Positions 51,275 through 62,348 of a stretch of 64,000 nt of DNA are shown one piece after another. The stretch is from Proales similis (Eukaryota; Rotifera; Eurotatoria; Ploima; Proalidae): contig JAGVRJ010000005.1 of assembly GCA_019059635.1 (NCBI GenBank), positions 62,001-126,000 on the forward strand. Direction: 5' to 3'. The notes beneath the pieces are model-generated. The model saw only the letters and a program-made list of their open reading frames with translations. It did not search any database and was not told the DNA's origin. Position numbers and translations under genes: made by a program. Positions within the stretch are counted from its first letter, which is position 1. Each line of letters starts with the position of its first letter.

Positions 51275-54094
51275 ATGCAGACCGGAATCGCGATGTTCGC
51301 CTTGACCCTGGTACTGTGCATTGCCTTTGCTGAGTCAAAGTGCCAGTCCGGCCTGCGCGAGGACAACTCAAACTACATTTACTGTGCAAGACAGAATCTG
51401 ACGCAAGTTCCCAACTTTTTCGCCGACTCGGCCGGACAACTCATATCGGGCGTCGTCTACGACGAGCTTGTATTATCGGACAATTCAATCGCTTACATAG
51501 ACGCCCACTCGTTCGGGCCGAATTTGAAGGCAAGGAAGCTTTACTTGGACGCCAATCCGATAAAGTTCATTCACGAGCAAGCGTTCAACAACCTGCGCAA
51601 CTACCTAGAAGAGCTCTACTTTGACCGAAATCGACTGGGCTCTCAAAGCTCGTCTGTGTTCGCTGAGCTAGACGCTCATCAGCCAGACGACTTGGCGCTA
51701 TTCGACAAGTCTGTTCTCCGCACTTGCTTGAATCTGCGCCGATTGAGCATAAAAAACTTTCGCATCGATCGACTAAGTCCGTTGGCATTTTCGAAACTGC
51801 GCCGACTCGAGTATTTAGAGTTGAGCGGTTTGGGCATCAGTCGAATCGAGAGCGACGCATTTGCAAACCTGGGCGCAAATCTTATCGAGCTTAAGCTCGA
51901 CTCCAATCAGCTCGAGGAAATACCGTCAAATGCTCTTAGCTCTCTTCCCAAACTGAGAAAGCTCAGCTTGACCCAGAACTACATCAGACGGGTACAAGCC
52001 GGCGCCGTGAACAGTCCGGCTTTGCAGTCGCTTGATCTCTCCTACAATTACCTGAGTTTTGTGTCGCGAAATTCATTCGGCGTAGAAGCGGCGAAGAGCA
52101 TTCGTAGCCTGAACGTGAGAAACAATGAGCTCAAGTGGCCACATTTCATTTATTTACTTTTGACTCTGACCGGACTCGAGGAGCTGAACATTGACTTTAA
52201 CAAGTTGAATCTGGAGCATGCAAAAGCCAAGCCCGACCTAATGGACTTTCTAAGCGAACAGAAGACGAGCAAGCGGCTCGAACTGCAGTTACAATCGCTG
52301 TCGATTCAAGGCAACAATCTTGACTCGAACACTTTGAGGCGGCTGATGGACTCATATGAGCTCAAGACACTGACCAGCTCGAGTGTATTCAACGATCCGA
52401 GTTCATACGAAATCTGGGACTCTGTTGGCCTTAATGTTAATAGTCCGGACTCGAGCAGACTGACGCTTCGCTTCGGCAGCTTGAAAGCTCTGAACGTGGC
52501 CAGAAACCGTTTGACTCGATTGCCGGACAATTTCTTCACCGAGCTGAATGTTACTCGACTAGAGCAGTTGGTTGTTGATCGCAACGAGCTCAAACTCACC
52601 GCCAACACATTCGACGGCCTTCAGGACTCGCTTAAAGAGCTGCGTTTGAACAGTGCCGCATTTAACCTCTACTCGACGAGCTGTGTAGAAGCCCTAAATC
52701 AACTGGCGAGATTAGAGCATTTGGAGCTCAATTCGAACGCACATACAATGCTGTCGAGCTCAACTGAGGGCCTCAAGCTACAGTTGACCAACCTTAAGCA
52801 TTTAGAACTGCGCAACAATGCCCTCAGCTACTTGCCGACGTATTTATGCGATCTGCATAATCTAGAGCATTTGGACTTGAGCTCGAACCGTTTGAACAGG
52901 TTCGATCTTCAATGCGCTCTGTTCAAAGTGGACAAGTCCGGTCGTTACAGTCCGACCAGGTTGAGTCATTTGAACTTGAACAACAATCCGCTTGTGTGCG
53001 ACTGTCGTCTTAAAGAGCTCAAACTTTGGATGGGCAGAGTATTCAATCGAGACCTGATCGAGTTTGTTAAATGGCGCTGCAGTAAGCCGTTCGCACTTCA
53101 AGGCCGCTTTTTGAGCGATGTTCCTCTCAACGAGTTGAAATGTGAACAAACAACCACAAGGTCGACAACGACCACTTCAACCACAACCACGATTGTAACT
53201 TCAACTAGGAATGCGAACGATCAGCTGGCATCAACTCGACCCGGCCAAGACACTTGGGTGAATCGAGACGGGCTGCTCATGTCCCGCCAGTCTATGTTGA
53301 GCAGCACCCAAAAGAATGCAATCTGGAGCTCACTGGCCAACCTTCAAAGTCTTAGAACAGAGCCAGTTTTGTTGGGCGAAAGCAGTCAGCCGGAGGACAG
53401 AAGCATCCTCATAAACTACTACTCGCTTATAATTGGAATCTCGTTCGGCATCTCGCTGATTTGTCTCATTCTGCTCGTCCTGTTCTACTTGTTCTGTGTG
53501 CGGCAGCATCAGAAGCTGAGCAAGTCGTCGTTCGATTACATAAACGAATACTTGCAGTCGAGCAGCAAGTACGAGAAGCGGCAATTTAGCTGCTCGCCGT
53601 CGAGCTTGTCCACATCGTGCTCGAGCAGTAACTCGGGCGGTAGCTACGTTCGCGGCCGTGAGGCGCCAATAGTCGAAGAGCGCACCCAGCAGATGGCGCC
53701 CGTCACCACTCTAATGAACGGGCGATGTTTGATATTCAATCCGAGCCAAAACGTTCCTAGTCAAAGTCCTCATTTGTATAATCACTTGAACGATTGTAAT
53801 CAAACGCAGCAAGCGTGCACAGCAGCCGCCACAAGCAGAAACGCGACTCATTACAACAACTTGAACTACGAGGATTCAATTTACTCGATAGACACGGACA
53901 GCAGCAATCAGCACGTCTATCACGAGATAAACCAAGAGAGTCGACCGGTTGAGCCGGCGTCCGTCTATAATCACTTGAATAAACCACCGGGTACGTTTGG
54001 CTCGAATGCCATCGGTCGACTTATTGACGTGCCTCGTCATCAAACTCACCAGGCGATGAGTTTGAACAACTTTGCCAACAGCCTGTTCGTCTGA
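51275..54094 (+). CDS. Large LRR receptor with multi-tyrosine cytoplasmic tail
   Basis: One coding exon of 939 aa from Met at 51275, chosen because it opens into a signal peptide (MFALTLVLCIAFAESKC). About 18-20 LRRs fill residues 40-590 (for example LRRLEYLELSGLGISRIES, LPKLRKLSLTQNYIRRV). An LRRCT cap follows (NNPLVCDCRLKELKLWM...WRCSKPF...LKC). Next come a Thr-rich stalk, a TM helix at about residues 715-738 and a 200-residue tail. The tail is Ser/Asn-rich and repeats YNHLN at about residues 835 and 898, with YNNLN at 860 and YHEIN nearby. Such Y-x-x-L/I sites suit SH2/PTB or endocytic adaptors. The extracellular layout recalls arthropod neuronal LRR adhesion receptors, but I cannot name an ortholog. 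AATAAA at 54264-54269. Confidence 0.85.
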   Translation: MQTGIAMFALTLVLCIAFAESKCQSGLREDNSNYIYCARQNLTQVPNFFADSAGQLISGVVYDELVLSDNSIAYIDAHSFGPNLKARKLYLDANPIKFIHEQAFNNLRNYLEELYFDRNRLGSQSSSVFAELDAHQPDDLALFDKSVLRTCLNLRRLSIKNFRIDRLSPLAFSKLRRLEYLELSGLGISRIESDAFANLGANLIELKLDSNQLEEIPSNALSSLPKLRKLSLTQNYIRRVQAGAVNSPALQSLDLSYNYLSFVSRNSFGVEAAKSIRSLNVRNNELKWPHFIYLLLTLTGLEELNIDFNKLNLEHAKAKPDLMDFLSEQKTSKRLELQLQSLSIQGNNLDSNTLRRLMDSYELKTLTSSSVFNDPSSYEIWDSVGLNVNSPDSSRLTLRFGSLKALNVARNRLTRLPDNFFTELNVTRLEQLVVDRNELKLTANTFDGLQDSLKELRLNSAAFNLYSTSCVEALNQLARLEHLELNSNAHTMLSSSTEGLKLQLTNLKHLELRNNALSYLPTYLCDLHNLEHLDLSSNRLNRFDLQCALFKVDKSGRYSPTRLSHLNLNNNPLVCDCRLKELKLWMGRVFNRDLIEFVKWRCSKPFALQGRFLSDVPLNELKCEQTTTRSTTTTSTTTTIVTSTRNANDQLASTRPGQDTWVNRDGLLMSRQSMLSSTQKNAIWSSLANLQSLRTEPVLLGESSQPEDRSILINYYSLIIGISFGISLICLILLVLFYLFCVRQHQKLSKSSFDYINEYLQSSSKYEKRQFSCSPSSLSTSCSSSNSGGSYVRGREAPIVEERTQQMAPVTTLMNGRCLIFNPSQNVPSQSPHLYNHLNDCNQTQQACTAAATSRNATHYNNLNYEDSIYSIDTDSSNQHVYHEINQESRPVEPASVYNHLNKPPGTFGSNAIGRLIDVPRHQTHQAMSLNNFANSLFV

Positions 54095-56376
54095 GTTGTT
54101 CACTTCGCCTCGTTTTATTTTTAGACTCCGTTCGCGTTTGTTTCTCTGCTTAATTGTAACTTTTTCTTCTTCTTCTTGTTTATTCTTATTCAAGCGAGTT
54201 TGAGAATTGAATTTATTTTATACGACGACTATTGTTGTTCTTATTCAAGGCATGTTTGTTGAGAATAAAAAAATTGCCAAGTGAGAGATTGGATTTCGTG
54301 CGGCTTGCAAGCGTGCTCGAGTGCAAGAACAAAAGAATGAGAAAAGAGAGAGAGCTCGTGCTAGCCTTCCTCGAGTACTAGACATGAAACTATTCGAGTT
54401 GTGGAAAGCGCTTGTTGGCCACCTTCTTCTTATTAAAATATTCGTCTCTTTTTCGGCTTTCATTTATTTCTTGCTTCTACTCTCCCTCTTCAAGCACATA
54501 AAGCGAATAAAATGCAGCAGTTGCACTTAATCGGCCGCGCATTTAGCCACCACCACCACCACCTAGACCTTTTATTAAGTCCCAAATGCCCGACACTAAA
54601 TCACACACGCACGCACACACAATTGCATACTAGCGCACTGAGATCTGAACTAGACTCGTTTGAATGCCAACCAAGCGGCGACTAGTGTGAAATGATGACC
54701 GGCAGATGGTCATTTTCTCAGCTATTGATGGCACACGAGCGACCAACGCTCTATTGTTGTGGCATTTTGCGCTCTCTTCTATAAGCTGGGTCGAGATCGC
54801 GTGGAAGCGGATAATTGTTTTAGATAAAGAAGCGTAAAACTGGGTTAGACAGCCAAGCGAGAGAGATATCAGAAAATCTGTGTTGGCTGTGTCAGTAGAT
54901 CGAGCTCAGGTGAAGTGTAAGAAAAGCGAAAGAGAGAGAGAGAGAGGGAGCGAAAATGGGCGATGAGTTTGAAAAGCTAATGAGAATGAATGCAACAAAT
55001 CACATTCACAAAGAAGAGCGACATGTTCGAATTGAGTGCTCGCGAGGGGTATATTCGTATCATCAGTCATTGAGTGTCAGCCAATCGATTGAGTCAATCC
55101 GCGTCAATGATGGAATTCGCGCGACATATTATGTGATGGCTTCGATTCATCAAAATGTAAAATCTGATTATGTTGCACGCACAATTCATAATAGTTTTTT
55201 GGACTCGAAATTGTAAGCTTTCCATTACACAGTTCTCTCCCTCTCTCGCCCATTTCATCTCTCAGGGGCCCGAATGGACTTGAATTGTAGCGAAATATTT
55301 GCTCATATTTTATGCTGCCCAGTGTGCATACGGACGAAGACTGAACGAGCCAAAACGAGTACAAGGAGTGTGTCAGAGCGACCCCGAATGCAACGGCAAA
55401 AAGAGAGAGAGAGCGATCGGAGAAGGGCGAGCGATTGGAGAAACATGTCTAATTCCGTAGTTATAGACTAGCAGCTCATCTTCAAGCTTTTTGAGCTGCT
55501 CTTGGGTCAGTATTAATGATTAGAGTAGAATTTTGGCTCATAAGCGCCAGATGAAGCTATTGCATTCGCTTTATCTTGATTAGAAGGCGTTCTATCCATA
55601 TGCTCGTGTGCAAGTCAGCCGACCAATCGACCCGGGCAGGCAACGAGTCGGCTCGGTTCGAGAGACTAGTGCCACTCGCTCGCGTCCGTCCATCCTATTA
55701 TCTCTAATAAAATATTCGCTCTTTAACGAAATATTAAACGATCGCCGGCCAGGCCGTGCTGATCGCTGCATGCTCAGATTAGCGATTATTATTATTATTG
55801 AAGTGGTTGCGTCCTCCCTCAATCGTCCCTATCTGGCTAAATGCGTCCTCTCCTCCCTTTTTTCTCCCTCTCTCTTTAACAATTTAAATTGGAGCGTATT
55901 TAATAATAGAAAGGCTCGTTTGCTCAGCAGCAGTTGCGTAATCGCTTTGTACAATCAAGATTGTTGTTCGTCATTCGAAATTTATTTTGTCAATTTAGCA
56001 AAGTGCTTGCGATCAGCGCCGCCCTAGTCAATAGAACAAGAGCGAATGCACCAGCACCACATTTGCGAGCGAGAATGTGAGCGGCAAACTATCAAGACAA
56101 AGCAGCTGTGTTTGTAGCAGTAATTGCAGAAAGATTATTGCGATGTTTGAGCTTTTCATATTTTAAGCGCAATTGTACACGCCTCGTCTGATCTTGGCGT
56201 TTGGTTCTGCGTGTTTGCTGCTGGGCTCAATCGACGAATGGTGGGCATCAGGCAAACATGTTGAATACAAAAAGAAGCGCTCTCTCATTCATTCGTTCAT
56301 TTTCAATTATTTAGAGATAAAGAGAAAAGAGCAGCGCAGAGATCAAGAGAAAATCCGATTCATCATAAACAGCAGA
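54095..56376. other. intergenic region between the LRR receptor and FBXO25/32
   Basis: It holds the LRR 3' UTR, with AATAAA at 54264-54269 and another at about 54508. A (GA)n tract lies at about 54930-54948. A methionine-started frame at 54956-55216 has no domain and I left it out. Several other biased frames look spurious. Confidence 0.4.
54930..54948 (+). repeat. (GA)n microsatellite
   Basis: An AGAGAGAGAGAGAGAG run just upstream of an unassigned open frame. Confidence 0.8.
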
Positions 56377-57686
56377 ATGCCTTTTCTGGGTCAAGACTGG
56401 CGCTCGTCCGGTGAACGATGGATTCGTACAGAGCACGGATGGGAGCGGATCAAGCTGCTTGAGAGCGCTCTTGACGATTTAAATTTAGAGTAAGTGCCAA
56501 TCTTTCGGTTTGTCCCAAGAGCGGATTTTTCACTTGATTCTAATTTCAGAATGAAAAAGCGTGATCGCTGCGTGAGCGAAAGCGCATCCAATCTCAAGCT
56601 TCATCTTGACTCAAGTCTGAATGAATCGAGCGATGACGAGGACGACCTGGACGAGTTTGATGCGAAACTGAGCCTGGGAAGGCAGCGGAAGCCGTTCATA
56701 ATATTCGTCGACCAAGAGGTCTTCAACCATCAGGTAGTTGATTATTGACGAGACCATTTAACGCAAGTGCTTTAAACCGAGACGATCAAAAGCGAAAACT
56801 GCCCAAGGCGAGCGTCAGCGAGGTACTCAACGCCTTGGACATGTCCGGCGCAGTTGGCGATCGAAAACGCTTCAATTACGTGTGCCGCCTCGTGCAGATA
56901 ATTATAAACGAGAAGCTAAATCAGCTGAGCGGAAACGCCCAGCGCACTCTATTCATGATAGTCAAGCAAATGGTTGTGCAAGTAATTCGAATGGAAGAGA
57001 AGACAAACGTGATGCGAAAGCTGCTCACCGACTTTAAGAAGAAAATTCAGGACACACGCTACTTTTACTTTGACTATATCGGATCGCAAAAGCTCGGTGA
57101 CCGACATTTGCAGACAATTAGCAAATGGCAAGACATGCTCGACAATCCCAGTCACAAGAGGCCAAAACGACTCAAGAGCAGCCTCTCGTCGGGCGAATTT
57201 GGCAAAGAGAATCTACCGACTTTCGAGAATATTCCCACAGATTGCAAGCTAGAGATCATCAGGCGATTGAACACGGGCCTCGATCTGGTCAACTTGTCCA
57301 AATGCAATCGAAACTTGAACAACATGATCGGACAAGAGCTGAGCATCTGGAAAGGCCTGTGCCAGTTTCACTTTCAGCAAACACACTTGAACTCGGTATT
57401 GCGATTGAACGGTTCTGTGAACGCCAAGGCCACTGCCACCGAGAGAAGAAGTGGCAACGAACAAGTGGCAGAGCTCGACTGGAAAACCATCTATTTCAAG
57501 CTAAAAAGCCGCTATGGCCACCGCGAGGTCTATGTGGACATGATCCACAAATGCTTTTACTGCAAGTCGCTTTTCTGGAAAGAAATCGGCCACCCGTGTC
57601 TGATTGCCGGCGACCATTGCCATTTGTTCGATGTAAAAACTGAGCCCATCACCCCGAAAAGATTGATGGAGCTTTTATTAAAGTAA
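56377..57686 (+). CDS. F-box only protein 25/32 (atrogin-1 family)
   Basis: Three exons, 56377-56489, 56550-56733 and 56793-57686, give 396 aa. The family-defining N-terminus MPFLGQDWRS-GE-WI-T-GWER starts at the chosen ATG; the upstream open frame is untranslated. The middle has DRKRFNYVCRLVQIII and helical segments. The F-box follows (ENIPTDCKLEIIRRLNTGLDLVNLSKC, in part, to IWKGLCQFHF). The C-terminus has the Cys/His cluster CFYCKSLFWKEIGHPCL-GDHCHLF. It is the substrate receptor of an SCF ubiquitin ligase; vertebrate FBXO32 drives muscle protein breakdown and FBXO25 acts in heart and neurons. An acidic DDEDDLDEFD insert near residue 60 is not typical. It is tail-to-tail with DPYD. Confidence 0.93.
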
Positions 57687-57992
57687 AAGAAAACATCACC
57701 GTTCAACCCTTGATTGTCCTCTCATTGAGAAAGATCAATAATGAAATTTACGATTTTGAAACCAATTGAGTAAACTCCGCCGAACTTTTTCCAAACGTCT
57801 TCTTTATCTATTTGAATCTGTTTGAGTTTTCTTTTTACTTCGCTCGCTCACTCACGGTTCAAGTGAAGCAGAGATCGTTTTCTTTTATTAATTGTCTACA
57901 AAGGTTAACTACACTCAGTGTCAATTTCGGAGGGTTGATGACTTTTTCTGGCTAAACTCAAACAAAAACACAAAAAACTCATGCGAAACAAT
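57687..57992. other. convergent intergenic region, FBXO25/32 and DPYD 3' UTRs
   Basis: 306 bp. Minus-strand AATAAA at 57894-57899 suits DPYD. No canonical plus-strand signal was found; AATAATGAA near 57737 is the closest for the F-box gene. Confidence 0.4.
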
Positions 57993-60900
57993 TTAGTGAG
58001 TGTCAATTTCAACTCCACGATAGGGCCGGTACTCGCTCTCTCTCTTGACCATCTTTATACAATCGATTATGGGGCAAACTGAGAGGCACAGAGTACACCC
58101 GGTACAGTCAGCTGTTACACGCGGCAAGTGTGTGAGAGGATCGAATTGAATCGCTTGATAGCCGCTGTCATTGCAGGCCATGTAGCACTTGCCGCAGTTG
58201 ATGCACATTTCCTGTTTAGCAATGTTTTGATCTGAATTCAAGTCAGCGATTAAAAGAATTCATAATCAAACTTACCTCATCAATCAAAGCTACCACTTGC
58301 TCTTTGTTGTTCAGGTCAGTGTAGGCGCCGATTTTGTCAAGAGCCACTCCGATTATGTCATTTATGCGCGGAATCTTACTCGTGTCGGCCATGCTGCGCA
58401 CCCTCTGCACAATCTCCTCGTGCTGCTCCTGCTCGCTCTTGTAGAATTTCTGCTTTATTTCGTTTTGTTTTTGCTGGAACTCGCCGAAGCTGGGCAAACT
58501 CTGCATCAAAAAAATTGCTCAACAACAGTGCATCGATTGGAAGCTCAAAACGAATGGCACTTGCCTGACCGATGATGTCTTTTACTTTGAGAATTTTGCC
58601 TTTCTGATGTTTGGGCGTCGGCGGCGCTTGTCCATTCCAGTCTTTAAACTGCTCCATGGATCTCAAGTAAAGCAGCGCTTTCAGTCCAGTGATGTAGTCC
58701 TCGATCACTGTAAAGTCCTGATTTTGCACAGCCGAGCATACTTGCAGAACGCTCGCACCTCCGTACAAAAACTGAACTCCGGCCTGTTTGCCAGTGACGA
58801 TGAGATGTTGAGTTGAGCCAAGGGAGAAAACGCAGAGAGCAATAAGAGCTTACCTCGGCACTGTCGATTCCTCCGGTAGCAAGGATCGGAAAACCGGGCA
58901 GGTGACGAGCAATGTGCGTGACCGCCCTGAGAGCAATCGGACGAATTGCGTTGCCAGACACGCCGCCGTAAGTTGTTCGCTGCTTTTGTCCAACCGAGGG
59001 CCAAGCAGTTCCGTCGGGGCGAATTCCCATCAGACCGCTGACCGTGTTTGTAGCTGTAACGCCGTCCGCGCCGCCTTCTTTTGCTGCGATGGCTATTTCC
59101 AATATGTCGGTGACATTGGGCGTCAGTTTGGCAAAGAACGGAATCTTGACCGCGGCTCTGACCCATTTACAAATGTCTCTGACAAGCTCTGGCTTTTGAC
59201 CGCACGCCAAGCCCATTCCTTTCTCGCCCATTCCATGCGGACAGCTCAAGTTGAGCTCGAGGGCGTCTGCTCCCGCTTCGGCTGACATCCTGGCCAATTG
59301 AGTCCAGTCCTCTTGATTGAACGTGCACATTATACTGGCGATTATAATTCTGTCCGGAAAGTCTTTTTTAAGTTCCCTTATGCTCTGGCACCAGTATCCG
59401 ACATATTTCTCCGAGATGAGCTCAATGTTGAGGAATGAGCTTTGGCCCGGCCCGAAATGTGGTCCCGACGTGGTTCCGCGAACAATACGAGGCGACACGT
59501 TCGTGACAATGTCCTTTTCCAAGCTGTAGGTTTTCGTCAGCGCAAACCCCCAGCCGGCCTCGAACGCTCGTCTAATCATAGCGGCCGAGGTGGTCGGTGG
59601 AGCCGAAGCCAAGCCGAACGGGTTCGGAAATTTCAGACCACAGAGCTCTACACTTATGTCCACTGTGTCGATGGGAGTGAAAAACTTGGGCAGTTGAGGA
59701 ACCTCTGGAACACTGAGCTTATGCTTTTGCTGCAGGTAGCGATGGATGTGCCAGGATGCCTGCTTTCCATCGTTTACCGATTCGACAGTCGTTTGACTTA
59801 GGCCGCCAAGGTCTCCGCCGGCAAATACCCACGGCTCACTGGTGACCATAGTGACTGGGTCGATCTCAGGCAAACTCCACTTGTTAAGTTTGATTGGCTC
59901 AAGGGCTTTAATCACCGACTGTTGGCCAAGGCCTGAGCCGAATGCGCTGATCACAAAATCACATTTGAGTCTGATGAGCTGGTCCTCGTCCACGATCCAT
60001 TCGCCGTTTTCGTTCTGCTCAGTTCGATGGAACTCCATCGCGGTCAGACGTCCCGATGCATTCGTAATTACTCGATGTGGCGATGAGAACGGAACAAATT
60101 CACATCGCTCCTCTTTGGCAACTTCGACCTCTTCAGGAACAGCCCTCATATTGTTGAAGCCTTTTCTGAACACGACGAACACTTTCTTGGCGCCACATCT
60201 CAGCGCGGAAGTGGCACAGTCGAATGCAGTGTCGCCTGCGCCCAGCACAATCACGTTTCCATGCAGTTTGGGCAGCTGGGACTTGCATCCACACATTCCC
60301 TTCTTGCTTGCCTGAGCCACTTTGGGCAGAAAGCTCTTTGACGTGTAGAATCCCTGACTCTCATCCAAGCCGTCGAATATTCTCTCTCTGTTGGGATCAG
60401 GAAGACCGATTCCCAAGAAAACTGCTTCATAGCCTTCGGAGCCAAGTTGCTTTAGCGTCAGACCAGACTCAGCGTCCAGCGCTTTTCCATTCACCACCTT
60501 GACGCCCAAGTCTTTCATAAGCTGAACTTCAAAGTCGACCACGTCGTAGGGTAGACGGAACTGCGGGATCTCTGACGAGCTCAGGCCGCCGACGTACTCT
60601 TGCTTCTCGAATATGGTGATGTCCGAGTAGCCCATTCTTGCCAAGAAAGTGGCGCAGCTTATGCTGGCCGGTCCGCATCCGAGCAGGGCAATTTTAGCCT
60701 TGTAACTGGCCGGTAGCTGTTCGATCGGGGGCAAGCTCGGATCGCGAATCTGTGGGATTCCCATGTTCATGAACATCTGAAATTTTGTTCAATTACAAAT
60801 TCAATCACAAGTGCAGCTAATTGAGCGTTGGCACAAGAAATTCTTACTTCGGTGGCGAACTGTTGAAGACCGCCGATGTTGATCGGGCCCTCCTCGGACG

Positions 60901-61582
60901 CGTACAAATTACAACCGCCGACGCACAAATCAGATGTAGGACAAACCATGCCGCAAGTGAGGCCCAGCGGGTTGTCGCTGAATATCATTTTAGCTGATCC
61001 GTAATAATTCTGCGCCAAAACATTAAACTAGAAGGAGACGAGGGACTGGAATGGCCACTTGCCCTGTTTCCGATGCTTGTGATGAAGGATTTCACATCCA
61101 GCTGAGTCGGACAGCTTTTCTGGCACGGAGCATCTGAAGCGATCAGTCGAACTGGTTCAGTCGAATGAAATAAACGTTCAAGAACATTATCCAAACCTGC
61201 GCATTTGAGACATCGATTGGCCTCCCGTAGAGCGCCACGTTCGCTTAATGTTGTGTGCTTGATGTCTTCAAAGTTCTTTTCCAAGTCGACGTCGCAAGAC
61301 TAGCCGCAGCAACACGACACAGTGCAATTAGCAAATGAATGAAAAAGAATCGCCAGTGGGAAAACTACCGAGCAGCTCTTGTCCGAATTACGCTTCCAGT
61401 ATTTGCGCTGCTTTTTGGTCTCTACTGTGGGCACAAGGCTGGCATGTGCCTTAATTCTCGGATTCAATTGAAGAAGACTCTGTTCAATGAGTTGTCTTTA
61501 CGCATTCGCTCCCTCTTTCAAGTTTCGATTCGTTTACCTCAATATCGGGCGAGTCTTCAGAGAGTTTCGTGGCTTTCGTCAT
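57993..61582 (-). CDS. DPYD: Dihydropyrimidine dehydrogenase (NADP+)
   Basis: Nine exons: 61538-61582, 61369-61479, 61197-61299, 61063-61133, 60848-61009, 58854-60776, 58565-58783, 58276-58500, 57993-58211. They give 1025 aa, about the length of human DPYD. It performs the NADPH-dependent first step of uracil and thymine breakdown in the cytosol. The N-terminal Fe-S cysteines are in [21 protein letters not shown] and [14 protein letters not shown]. The FAD and NADPH sites are [11 protein letters not shown] and [20 protein letters not shown]. The FMN/pyrimidine domain keeps the catalytic Cys ([14 protein letters not shown]). Two C-terminal 4Fe-4S motifs are [11 protein letters not shown] and [12 protein letters not shown]. 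Introns 4 and 7 begin with GC rather than GT. The minus-strand start lies 767 bp from the divergent CIMAP2. Confidence 0.97.
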
Positions 61583-62348
61583 TTTTCCTCTATGCAAAAC
61601 CTATCTGCTGTTGTAAAATCTAAATGCGCAGTTTTTGAATATGTTCTCTATTTGGCGTCTTGAAATCAATGTCATATAAAGCGAACGGAGCAGAGTGAAC
61701 ACTTGAAGAGACAGCGCAGAGTGCACGAGGGTATTGTCATAAAAAGCATCATGAGCCGACAGAGCAGCGAACGAGACGAGTGTTCGAGCACTTGAGAGGG
61801 TGGGGCAAAAGTTTAAACGGATTTGTAAAGATTGAATTGAAAAGTTGAAATGCCACGCTCGTATCAGATGATTATGATCACCAAAAAGAAACAAGAGAGC
61901 TTCATATCACCTTTTTGATTGAATTTAATCGTCAGTTCATACCAGAGGTTCAGACCAACAGTTCTCAGCTTAATTTAAATCGACCTGTTTTTTCGAGCGC
62001 CGATCTAGTCCCTTTTTTCGTTTTTTATTTTTTATCTGCGCTCAATGTCGCTTGATTGAAGCGGATTGAGCAACGATTATGCCGGCGCCTTGAGAAGAAA
62101 TCATAAAATGAATGAAACCAAACGGTGGCTTTCTCACCAGCTTGCTCGGATTTTCTTACCTCCTCTCTGGCTGTCTCTCTCTCTCTCTTTTTTTTGAATG
62201 ACGCGCTGCTCGGTTGCTATGGCGAATGTTGGCGTTGGATAATTATTAGCTAATGCGCATACGCGGGCTTGTTTGATGAGAAAGTGCAGAAGGAGAAGGG
62301 AATAATATCGGAAGCTTGATTGCAGTTGACCTTGATTATTGCCTTCAA
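61583..62348. other. divergent region between DPYD and CIMAP2
   Basis: No gene seen on either strand. Short pyrimidine runs lie at about 62169-62194. Confidence 0.4.

Noticed and set aside
54956-55216. 86-aa ATG-started frame after a GA repeat
   Set aside because: No signal peptide, domain or family likeness, and no splice partners found; likely chance.
61339-61623. Plus-strand 94-aa open frame upstream of CIMAP2
   Set aside because: It is antisense to DPYD exons 1-2, which match the family closely.
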